DNA of 5,873 nt from NCBI GenBank assembly GCA_030539415.1, contig JAUNSE010000135.1, forward strand, positions 1 through 5,873, read 5' to 3'. The notes under the pieces were generated by a model. It worked only from the letters and a program-made list of their open reading frames with translations, was not told the origin of the DNA and searched no databases. The position numbers and the translations under genes were made by a program. Of the stretch, positions 1 to 5,860 are shown one piece after another. Numbering within the stretch: the stretch's first letter is position 1; every line of letters starts with the position of its first letter. The stretch is from Desulfovibrionaceae bacterium. Its GTDB lineage: Bacteria; Desulfobacterota; Desulfovibrionia; Desulfovibrionales; Desulfovibrionaceae.

Positions 1-13
1 CGAGCCAAAGGCC

Positions 14-856
14 ATGCTTGATACCGCGGAGCGGCTCAAGTCCGTCATCTCGTGCGTCGCGAAACTGAGGAAGGCCGCCCGAACTCTCCCCGAAGAGCTG
101 CTTGACGGCAGCGTCCGCAATGAACTGGACGAGCTCGCAGAGCTCGCACGATTCTATGCCGACACGCACGAGGAGCTGGTGCATGTGAGCTCGCTGCTCA
201 AGGCCGGGAAGGGCAAAGACAGATCCGCCTCCTGCCGGGCCGGAAGGACTCCGCGCAAGACAGGTTCCGGCTGCGGCCTCCCCCCGCAGACCGAGGACCT
301 GGGCGACGGCGTCACCCTTGTCCGCAGCAGGGCGCGCACCAGAGCCATGAGCCTCAGGGTCCGTCCGGACGGCAGAGTCGAGGTGCGCGTTCCGGTGAGC
401 ACGCCCATCGAGCGTGTCCGCGCCTTTGTGGACAGCAGGGAGCAGTGGATAGCCAGACACAGGCGCATGGCCGAGGAGACCGCCGCCTCCGTCGTCCGTC
501 TGAGCCCCGCGGAGCTGGACGGCCTCGGCCGGGAGCTTCTGCCCGTCCTGCAGGATCTGGTGGCCGGCATGGCCCGCGACCTGCACCTCCGCGTCACGAA
601 GCTGACCCTGCGGCCCATGAAGTCGCGCTGGGGCAGCTGCTCCAGGACCGGGCATGTGTCGCTCAACACCCTGCGCGCCCTTGCTCCCGACCCTGTCCGG
701 CGCTATGTGGTTGTGCACGAGCTCTGCCATCTGTTCGAGATGAATCACTCGCCCCGCTTCTGGCAGCATGTGGCCAGGGTCATGCCCGACTACATGGCCG
801 CCCGCAGGTGGCTGACCGAAAACGGCCAGGCCCTGCTCGCCCGCCTGCCCTTCTGA
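14..856 (+). CDS. YgjP-type (WLM clan, DUF45) zinc metallopeptidase with N-terminal extension; start uncertain
   Basis: Predicted soluble zinc-dependent metallohydrolase of the YgjP/DUF45 family (COG1451), usually called an M48-family or SprT-like metallopeptidase; some family members are annotated as UTP pyrophosphatase, so the substrate is uncertain. Seen in the 280-residue translation: an N-terminal charged helical part (about 1-63), a basic Gly/Ser/Lys linker (64-92), then the domain with a RARTRAMSLRVRPDGRVEVR opening (105-124), FVDSREQWIARH (138-149), the hallmark MKSRWGSCS (202-210), and the zinc site HELCH (H235, E236, H239) with third ligand H245 in MNHSPRFW. The domain lacks the beta-hairpin usual between the WIxxH helix and the RWGSCS strand, matching a compact form I associate with Firmicutes. 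The extension of about 100 residues is unrecognised. No good Shine-Dalgarno precedes base 14 and the frame is open to the window edge, so translation may begin further left. The polymerase gene starts 34 bases downstream, suggesting an operon. Family assignment is confident; function is not. Confidence 0.87.
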   Translation: MLDTAERLKSVISCVAKLRKAARTLPEELLDGSVRNELDELAELARFYADTHEELVHVSSLLKAGKGKDRSASCRAGRTPRKTGSGCGLPPQTEDLGDGVTLVRSRARTRAMSLRVRPDGRVEVRVPVSTPIERVRAFVDSREQWIARHRRMAEETAASVVRLSPAELDGLGRELLPVLQDLVAGMARDLHLRVTKLTLRPMKSRWGSCSRTGHVSLNTLRALAPDPVRRYVVVHELCHLFEMNHSPRFWQHVARVMPDYMAARRWLTENGQALLARLPF

Positions 857-890
857 CCGGGTCCGGCCCGCCCGTCCCGATAGAGCCCCC

Positions 891-2396
891 ATGCCGAAAG
901 AACGCGCCTGCATAGCCATCGATCTGAAGTCCTTCTACGCCTCGGTTGAGTGCGTGGAGAGGGGGCTCGATCCCTTTGCCGTCAATCTGGTGGTGGCCGA
1001 CGCCTCGCGCACGGACAAGACCATCTGCCTTGCCGTGAGTCCCGCCCTCAAGTCCTGGGGCGTGCCCGGCCGGCCCAGGCTCTTCGAGGTCAACGCCAGG
1101 GTCCGCGAGATCAACGCGGCCCGACAGAGCCGCGCGCCGGGCCGGCACTTTCAGAGCGGCTCCTGCTACAGCGACGTTCTGCGCGCCCATCCGGACTACG
1201 AGGTCGGCTTCATGACGGCCGTGCCCAGAATGGCTCTGTACCTCGAGTACAGCACGCGCATCTACAGCATCTATCTGCGCCACTTCGCGCCCGAGGACAT
1301 CCTTGTCTACTCCATAGACGAGGTCTTTCTGGAGGCCACGGCCTACCTGGACCGCCTGGGCGTCACGGCCCGGGAGCTCGCCTCGTCCGTCATGCGGGAG
1401 GTGGTGGAGGAGACGGGCATCACGGCCACGGCCGGCATAGGCACCAATCTCTATCTGGCCAAGGTGGCCATGGACATCGTGGCCAAGCACGCCGAGCCGG
1501 ACGCGCACGGCGCCCGCGTGGCCGAGCTCGACGAGGAAGGCTACCGGCGCAGGCTCTGGACGCACAGGCCCCTGACCGACTTCTGGCGCGTGGGGCCGGG
1601 CATGGCCCGCAGGCTTTTCGAAAACGGCATGCGGACGATGGGCGATGTGGCCCGCTACTCGCTGCACGGCGAGGACAGGCTGTTCGAGCTCTTCGGCGTG
1701 AACGCGGAGCTGCTCATCGACCACGCCTGGGGCTGGGAGCCCTGCACCATGGAGGACATCCGCGCCTACAGGCCGGAATCCCGCAGCCTGAGCTCGGGCC
1801 AGGTGCTGATGGAGCCCTACTCCTTCGAGAAGGCCCGCGTCATCGTGCGCGAGATGACGGAGGAGCTGGCCCTGGATCTGCTGGAAAAGCGCCTTGTCAC
1901 GGATCAGATGGTCCTGACCGTGGGGTACGATGTCGAAAATCTGAAGCCCGGCGCGGACCGGCACTACAAGGGGCCTGTCCGCATCGACCACTACGGCCGC
2001 GCCAAGCCCGTCCACGCCCACGGCACGGCAGGCCTGGCAGGGCACACCAGCTCCGCGGACACAATCGTGCGCGCGGTGCTGGATCTCTATGACCGCATCA
2101 CGGACAGGACCCTGACCGTGCGCCGAGTCACCATCGCCGCCTGCCGCGTCATCCCCGAGGACGGCCTGAAGGAGAAGCCCGTGATGCGGCCCATGAGCCT
2201 GCTCACGGACTACGAGGCCGAAAAAAGAAAGGCCGCGGCCGAGAAGGAGCGCCTCGAAAAGGAGCGCCGCCGCCTCGAGGCCGTGCTGGACATACGCCGC
2301 AGATTCGGCAAGAACGCCATCCTGAAGGGCACCAGCTTCGAGGAGGGGGCCACCGGCAGGAGCCGCAACGAGCAGATAGGAGGGCACAAGGCATGA
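891..2396 (+). CDS. Y-family translesion DNA polymerase, UmuC/UvrX-like (Firmicutes type)
   Basis: Predicted error-prone DNA polymerase that inserts nucleotides opposite lesions at stalled forks. The 501-residue product shows the Y-family order: palm motif DLKSFYASVE (11-20) with metal ligand D11 and likely steric-gate Y16; second catalytic motif YSIDEVFLE (140-148) with D143 and E144; the GITATAGIGTNLYLAK palm segment (176-191); a helix-hairpin-helix thumb at FWRVGPGMARRLFENGM (231-247); and the little finger from about 300 (SSGQVLMEPYSFEKAR). The tail has a strongly charged helix (441-463) and the family ending RFGKNAILKG...RNEQIGGHKA. The position of the beta-clamp motif (normally QLxLF) reads PMSLL (434-438), so clamp binding may be weak. 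It resembles the Bacillus UvrX/YqjW and clostridial ImpB/UmuC group rather than E. coli UmuC, fitting the YolD gene that overlaps its stop by ATGA. The start is set by the conserved N-terminus; its Shine-Dalgarno is poor, so coupling to the upstream gene is plausible. No SOS box is visible in the 34-base gap. Confidence 0.95.
   Translation: MPKERACIAIDLKSFYASVECVERGLDPFAVNLVVADASRTDKTICLAVSPALKSWGVPGRPRLFEVNARVREINAARQSRAPGRHFQSGSCYSDVLRAHPDYEVGFMTAVPRMALYLEYSTRIYSIYLRHFAPEDILVYSIDEVFLEATAYLDRLGVTARELASSVMREVVEETGITATAGIGTNLYLAKVAMDIVAKHAEPDAHGARVAELDEEGYRRRLWTHRPLTDFWRVGPGMARRLFENGMRTMGDVARYSLHGEDRLFELFGVNAELLIDHAWGWEPCTMEDIRAYRPESRSLSSGQVLMEPYSFEKARVIVREMTEELALDLLEKRLVTDQMVLTVGYDVENLKPGADRHYKGPVRIDHYGRAKPVHAHGTAGLAGHTSSADTIVRAVLDLYDRITDRTLTVRRVTIAACRVIPEDGLKEKPVMRPMSLLTDYEAEKRKAAAEKERLEKERRRLEAVLDIRRRFGKNAILKGTSFEEGATGRSRNEQIGGHKA
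2378..2384 (+). promoter_or_regulatory. Shine-Dalgarno of the YolD gene, inside the polymerase 3' end
   Basis: AGGAGGG lies 8 bases before the ATG at 2393 and fixes that start. It is read in the polymerase frame as part of the Ile-Gly-Gly codons of the conserved IGGHKA tail, so the same bases serve both genes. Confidence 0.85.
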
Positions 2397-2827
2397 GCTT
2401 TCCCTACGAGGACATTGTCGGTCTGCCCCATCTCGAGCCGCACCGCCACAAGCGCATGCCCATGACGACCAGGGCCGCCCAGTTCGCGCCCTTCGCCGCC
2501 CTTGCCGGCCACGAGGAGGCCGTGCGCGAGACGGCCCGGGTGACCGAGGAGCGGCGGGATCCGAGCGAGGAGGAGCTGGAGGTGCTGAACGAGCGCCACC
2601 GCCGGCTCACGGAGCATCTGCTGGCCAGTCCGGAGGACCGGCCCGTCATCCGTCTCACCTGGTTCGAGCCGGACCGGGTCAAGGAGGGCGGCGCCTACGT
2701 GACCCGCACCCTGGCGGTAGAGAAGGTGGACGAGAACGCGCGCGTCATCCGCCTCGAGGACGGTGTGACCGTCCCCATGGACGAGGTCTTCGCCATGGAG
2801 GGCGAATTCTTCACCGACCTCTTCTGA
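2393..2827 (+). CDS. YolD-like domain protein, partner of the Y-family polymerase
   Basis: This 144-residue protein matches the YolD-like family (PF08863 type). YolD proteins are encoded next to UvrX/UmuC-like polymerases in Bacilli and Clostridia and have been proposed as functional counterparts of UmuD; their biochemistry is poorly defined. Seen here: an N-terminal YEDIVGLPH (5-13), the central family signature RAAQFAPFAALAGHEEAV (27-44), a charged helical region (45-80), and a predicted small beta domain from IRLTWFEPD (86-94) through GGAYVTRTLAVEKVDENARV (99-118) to a GVTVPMDEVFAME ending (124-136). This is the longer clostridial-like layout with nothing obviously missing. The start is certain: a strong AGGAGGG sits 8 bases upstream and ATG overlaps the polymerase TGA, implying translational coupling and balanced production of the two partners. 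There is no signal peptide or membrane segment, so it should act in the cytoplasm. No UmuD-like Ser/Lys autocleavage site is recognisable. Codon composition resembles the neighbours. Confidence 0.88.
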   Translation: MSFPYEDIVGLPHLEPHRHKRMPMTTRAAQFAPFAALAGHEEAVRETARVTEERRDPSEEELEVLNERHRRLTEHLLASPEDRPVIRLTWFEPDRVKEGGAYVTRTLAVEKVDENARVIRLEDGVTVPMDEVFAMEGEFFTDLF

Positions 2828-2829
2828 GC

Positions 2830-2843
2830 GGCCCGCAAGGGCC
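2830..2843 (+). other. Short GC hairpin with GNRA loop after the YolD gene
   Basis: GGCCC-GCAA-GGGCC folds into a perfect 5-bp stem with a GCAA tetraloop, starting 2 bases after the YolD stop. The GGGC arm could alternatively pair with GCCC at 2850-2853. No T-run follows, so it is not a convincing intrinsic terminator; it could be a weak transcript 3' end or a stabilising element. Confidence 0.35.
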
Positions 2844-2894
2844 CGGACAGCCCGCTGCCCCTCCTCCCGCGGGGCGTTCTCCGGCGCGCGACCC

Positions 2895-2940
2895 TTCATT
2901 TCCGCCCGCTTTTCTGCTTTGATTGCCTGCGCGGGGTTTT
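2895..2940 (+). promoter_or_regulatory. uvrB: AT-richer island, possible uvrB promoter region
   Basis: The 197-base gap before uvrB is the only non-coding space in the window with room for a promoter. Within it, 2895-2940 is clearly richer in T/A than its surroundings. The best sigma70-like pair I could find is TTCATT (2895-2900) and TTTGAT (2918-2923) with a 17-base spacer, which is weak (3/6 and 4/6 matches). A small dyad, ATTC-TC-GAAT (2991-3000), lies 24 bases before the start codon. I see neither CTGT-N8-ACAG nor a Gram-positive GAAC-N4-GTTC LexA box. The placement is inferred mainly from position and composition. Confidence 0.3.
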
Positions 2941-3010
2941 CAGCCGGAGCGTTTCGGCGCTGCCCTCCCCGCCGCAGCCGCCCTGCCGGCATTCTCGAAT
3001 TTACCTGATG

Positions 3011-3016
3011 AAGGAG
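3011..3016 (+). promoter_or_regulatory. uvrB: Shine-Dalgarno of uvrB
   Basis: AAGGAG stands 8 bases before the ATG at 3025. It decides the start in favour of MFKLTSPHTP and against an in-frame TTG at 2923, whose added 34 residues are low-complexity Ala/Pro sequence absent from UvrB. Confidence 0.9.
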
Positions 3017-3024
3017 CCCGCCCC

Positions 3025-5046
3025 ATGTTCAAACTGACAAGCCCGCACACGCCCACCGGCGATCAGCCGCAAGCCATAGCCGACCTCGTGACCGGCGTGG
3101 AGCAGGGCATACAGGAGCAGGTGCTGCTCGGCGTCACCGGCTCGGGCAAGACCTTCACCATGGCCAACGTCATAGCCCGCTGCAACCGGCCGGCCCTGGT
3201 CATCGCGCCCAACAAGACCCTGGCCGCCCAGCTCTACACGGAGTTCAGCGCCCTCTTCCCGGAAAACGCGGTCGAGTACTTCGTCTCCTACTACGACTAC
3301 TACCAGCCCGAGGCCTACGTGCCGGCCTCGGACACCTACATCGCCAAGGACTCGGCCATCAACGACAATATCGACAAGCTGCGCCACTCGGCCACGCACG
3401 CCCTGCTGACGCGCCGGGATGTGGTCATCGTGGCCTCGGTCTCCTGCATATACGGCCTGGGCTCGCCGGAATACTACGCGAGCCTGGTCATACCGGTGGA
3501 GTGCGGCCAGCATCTGCCCATGGACAGGCTCATGGACCGCCTGGTCGAGGTGCAGTACCAGCGCAACGACTACGACTTTCACCGCGGCACCTTCCGGGTG
3601 CGCGGCGACGCCATCGAAATCATTCCGCCCTACCGGCACGAGCAGGCCCTGCGCATCGAGTACTTCGGCGACGACATCGACTCCATGCGCCTCATCGATC
3701 CCCTGACCGGAGACGACCTCGGGCCCGTGCAGAAGACCGTGCTCTTCCCGGCCAGCCACTATGTCTCGGATCAGGACAATCTGCAGCGCGCCTGCTCGGA
3801 CATCCGCGACGAGCTGAGGGAGCGCCTGCAGGAGCTGCACGCCCAGAACAAGCTGGTCGAGGAGCAGCGCCTCGAGCAGCGCACCCAGCTGGATCTGGAG
3901 ATGCTGGAGGAGCTCGGCTACTGCAACGGCATCGAAAACTACACGCGCCACATGGACGGCAGAAAGGAGGGAGAGCCTCCGGCCTGCCTGCTCGACTACT
4001 TTCCAAAGGACTATCTGCTCTTCATCGACGAATCCCACATCACCGTGCCGCAGATAGGCGGCATGTACAAGGGCGACCGCTCCCGCAAGCAGACCCTGGT
4101 GGACTACGGCTTCCGCCTGCCCTCGGCCCTGGACAACCGCCCCCTGCGCTTCGACGAGTTCACGGCCCGCCGCGGCCAGGTGATCTATGTCTCGGCCACG
4201 CCCGGAAAGTACGAGCTCGACCACGCCCAGGGTCTGGTGGCCGAGCAGATCATCCGCCCCACCGGCCTGCTGGACCCGGAGGTCATCGTGCGCCCGGTGA
4301 AGGGACAGATGGAGGACCTGCTCGGCGAGTGCCGCAGGCGCGTGGCAAAGGGCCAGCGCGTGCTCGTGACCACGCTGACCAAGCGCATGGCCGAGGACCT
4401 GACCGACTTCTGCCTGAACATGGACGTGCGCGCCCGCTACCTGCACTCGGACATCGACACCCTGGAGCGCATGCAGATCATCCGCGCCCTGCGGCTCGGG
4501 GAGTTCGACGTGCTCATCGGCATCAACCTGCTGCGCGAGGGCCTGGACATTCCCGAGGTCTCGCTCATCTGCGTGCTCGACGCCGACAAGGAGGGCTTTT
4601 TGCGCTCCACGGGCTCCCTCATCCAGACCTTCGGCCGCGCCGCCCGCAACACCGAGGGCACGGTCATCCTCTACGCGGACAGCGTCACCGACTCCATGCG
4701 CCAGGCCATGGACGAGACGGCCAGGCGCCGCGCGAAGCAGCAGGCCTACAACACGGAGCACCACATCACCCCGCGCTCGACCACCAAGACTCTGGACTCG
4801 CCCCTGGACGCCATCTACGCGGAGTCCGAGTCCCAGGGCAGGGGACGCGGCAGGAAGGGAAAGGGCAAGGGGGGAGCTTCCGCCGAAAAGGGCGCCCTGC
4901 CCTCCAATGTGGAGGAAATCGCCCAGCTTGTCGCGAAGCTCGAGAAGAGCATGCGCGAGCACGCCCGCAATCTGGAATTCGAGGAAGCCGCCGAGCTGCG
5001 CGACAGGATACGCTTCCTGCGCGAGCACATGGTGAAGCTCTCATGA
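3025..5046 (+). CDS. uvrB: Excinuclease ABC subunit B (UvrB)
   Basis: UvrB is the central subunit of nucleotide excision repair. It receives damaged DNA from UvrA, verifies the lesion using ATP and a beta-hairpin inserted between the strands, and recruits UvrC for the incisions. The 673-residue product has the same length as E. coli UvrB. Visible motifs are Walker A GVTGSGKT (36-43); the beta-hairpin region YYDYYQPEAYVP (89-100) onward; the RHSATHALLTRRDVVIVASVSCIYG block (120-144); the DESH box (335-338); YVSATPG (388-394); GINLLREGLDIPE (499-511); QTFGRAARN (534-542); and the C-terminal UVR domain LEKSMREHARNLEFEEAAELRD (639-660), which contacts UvrA and UvrC. Between helicase core and UVR domain sits a basic linker of RG and KG repeats (605-617), more Gly/Lys-rich than I expect. 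The gene follows a 197-base gap, probably with its own promoter, and a coupled mini-ORF links it to the next gene. All catalytic motifs are intact, so it should be functional. Confidence 0.99.
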   Translation: MFKLTSPHTPTGDQPQAIADLVTGVEQGIQEQVLLGVTGSGKTFTMANVIARCNRPALVIAPNKTLAAQLYTEFSALFPENAVEYFVSYYDYYQPEAYVPASDTYIAKDSAINDNIDKLRHSATHALLTRRDVVIVASVSCIYGLGSPEYYASLVIPVECGQHLPMDRLMDRLVEVQYQRNDYDFHRGTFRVRGDAIEIIPPYRHEQALRIEYFGDDIDSMRLIDPLTGDDLGPVQKTVLFPASHYVSDQDNLQRACSDIRDELRERLQELHAQNKLVEEQRLEQRTQLDLEMLEELGYCNGIENYTRHMDGRKEGEPPACLLDYFPKDYLLFIDESHITVPQIGGMYKGDRSRKQTLVDYGFRLPSALDNRPLRFDEFTARRGQVIYVSATPGKYELDHAQGLVAEQIIRPTGLLDPEVIVRPVKGQMEDLLGECRRRVAKGQRVLVTTLTKRMAEDLTDFCLNMDVRARYLHSDIDTLERMQIIRALRLGEFDVLIGINLLREGLDIPEVSLICVLDADKEGFLRSTGSLIQTFGRAARNTEGTVILYADSVTDSMRQAMDETARRRAKQQAYNTEHHITPRSTTKTLDSPLDAIYAESESQGRGRGRKGKGKGGASAEKGALPSNVEEIAQLVAKLEKSMREHARNLEFEEAAELRDRIRFLREHMVKLS

Positions 5047-5087
5047 CGCGCGCCCTCCCCCGCACATTCTTCGGACAGCCGGCATGA
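5043..5087 (+). CDS. Possible 14-codon bridging mini-ORF between uvrB and the GDPD-like gene
   Basis: An ATG overlaps the uvrB TGA as ATGA (5043-5046). The resulting frame runs 14 codons (MTRALPRTFFGQPA) and stops at a TGA that itself overlaps the next gene's ATG as ATGA (5084-5087). GGTGA at 5031-5035, 7 bases before the mini-ORF start, could act as its Shine-Dalgarno, while the following gene has only a poor CGGA. The arrangement would let ribosomes reinitiate through the gap and couple both genes. The peptide resembles nothing I know. The double overlap could be chance in a GC-rich, TGA-using genome. Confidence 0.35.
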   Translation: MTRALPRTFFGQPA

Positions 5088-5854
5088 GCAGTCAGACGCA
5101 CAGCACCTTCTTCCGCGCGAAGCAGCCCCGCATTCTCTTCGGCGCCTGCACGGGCCGCCCGCAGGGACCGGCGGACGCGCTCGCGGCCTGCCTCGACGCC
5201 GAAGCGGACGGCGCCGACTTCTTCGCCTGCCAGATCGCCCTCTCCGCCGACGGGCATCTCTGCTGCGCCATGGAAAACGCCTGCGCCGCCCTTCTCGCGG
5301 GACAGGCGCCGGCCCTGCGCGGTCTGGACATGGCGGACATCGGAGCCGGACTGGGCAGACGGGCGGCCCCTCTCGGCAGTCTGTTCGCCCTGGCCGCGCG
5401 CCTGAGCCTGCCGCTGGCCCTGCTCGTGCCGGACCATGTGACGGCAGGGGAGCGGAACCTGCGCGGGACGCTCCGCGCCCTCACCGCGGACCTTGCGGCC
5501 GCTGCGGGCCTTCCGCCCCTGCTGCTCGCCTCGGGAGACAGCGCCCTCCTTGCCGCCTGCCATGACGTTCGGCCGGCCCCGTGGGCGCTTGGCCTTGTCG
5601 TCGGCCCCGGCCACTCCTGCGACGCGGCCGGCCTTGTGCGCGGTCACGGCGCGGACCTCTGTCTGCTTCCGAAGCAGCTCGCCACGGACTGCCGCCTCTG
5701 CGGCCTGCGCGAGACGGACACGCGCACCATGGTCATCGGCGACTGCGCGCCGAAGGAGATTCTGCGCCTGGCCATCTCGGGCGCGGACGGCTTCATCGTG
5801 ACCGAGCCCGGCCCCCTGGCCGCGGCCTTCGGCGGACGCAGGCAGGCGGACTGA
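5084..5854 (+). CDS. GDPD-like TIM-barrel protein lacking catalytic residues (putative pseudoenzyme)
   Basis: This 256-residue cytoplasmic protein has no signal peptide or membrane segment. Its layout follows glycerophosphodiester phosphodiesterases: ILFGACTGRPQGPADALAAC (17-36) sits where active enzymes have an HRG...PENTLAAF opening; DGADFFACQIALSADG (42-57) where they have GADxIExDVxLTxDG; then a PLGSLFALAARLSLPLAL strand-helix unit (96-113), LLLASGDSALLAAC (146-159) like the SFDxxxL segment, and a final GADGFIVTEPGPLAAAF (233-249) like GVDGIITDxP. By my alignment the catalytic positions are replaced: the HRG His and Arg become A21 and C22, the metal-binding Glu and Asp become A48 and Q50, and the later His-Asp becomes M63-E64. 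Twelve cysteines are present. Hydrolase activity is therefore unlikely; a ligand-binding or structural role, or a highly diverged enzyme, is possible. Codon use and frame are clean, so it does not look like a decaying pseudogene. It lies 37 bases after uvrB and may be coupled to it. Fold assignment is moderate; function unknown. Confidence 0.72.
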   Translation: MSSQTHSTFFRAKQPRILFGACTGRPQGPADALAACLDAEADGADFFACQIALSADGHLCCAMENACAALLAGQAPALRGLDMADIGAGLGRRAAPLGSLFALAARLSLPLALLVPDHVTAGERNLRGTLRALTADLAAAAGLPPLLLASGDSALLAACHDVRPAPWALGLVVGPGHSCDAAGLVRGHGADLCLLPKQLATDCRLCGLRETDTRTMVIGDCAPKEILRLAISGADGFIVTEPGPLAAAFGGRRQAD

Positions 5855-5860
5855 CGGGCC

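Noticed and set aside
14..856. Peptidase lacking the middle beta-hairpin taken as a damaged gene
   Set aside because: The RWGSCS and HExxH-x5-H motifs are intact and in order, and a compact domain lacking that hairpin is a known form, so it is not treated as a deletion mutant.
857..890. Promoter or SOS operator for the polymerase in the short gap
   Set aside because: The 34 bases are C/G-rich with no -10, -35 or LexA-like sequence; read-through from the upstream gene is simpler.
780..2387. Long minus-strand open frame of about 535 codons opposite the polymerase
   Set aside because: It is a shadow of the strongly supported polymerase gene. Its translation is low-complexity Gly/Ala/Val/His-rich with no family motifs, as expected opposite GC-rich coding DNA.
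2866..2873. CCCGCGGG palindrome in the uvrB leader as an operator
   Set aside because: An 8-base GC palindrome is expected by chance in DNA this GC-rich, and nothing else marks it as a binding site.
2923..3024. In-frame TTG extension of uvrB by 34 residues
   Set aside because: The extension is Ala/Pro low-complexity, has no Shine-Dalgarno, and is absent from UvrB. The ATG at 3025 has AAGGAG 8 bases upstream and gives the standard 673-residue length.
3001..5028. Long minus-strand open frame of about 675 codons opposite uvrB
   Set aside because: Same reason: antisense to a certain uvrB, repetitive Val/Leu/Gly/His composition, and no domain recognised.
3501..5087. Long alternative + frame inside uvrB
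   Set aside because: It is an overlapping GC-driven frame rich in Arg, Ala, Pro and Gly with no motifs. Only its final 14 codons, outside uvrB, are considered as the bridging mini-ORF.
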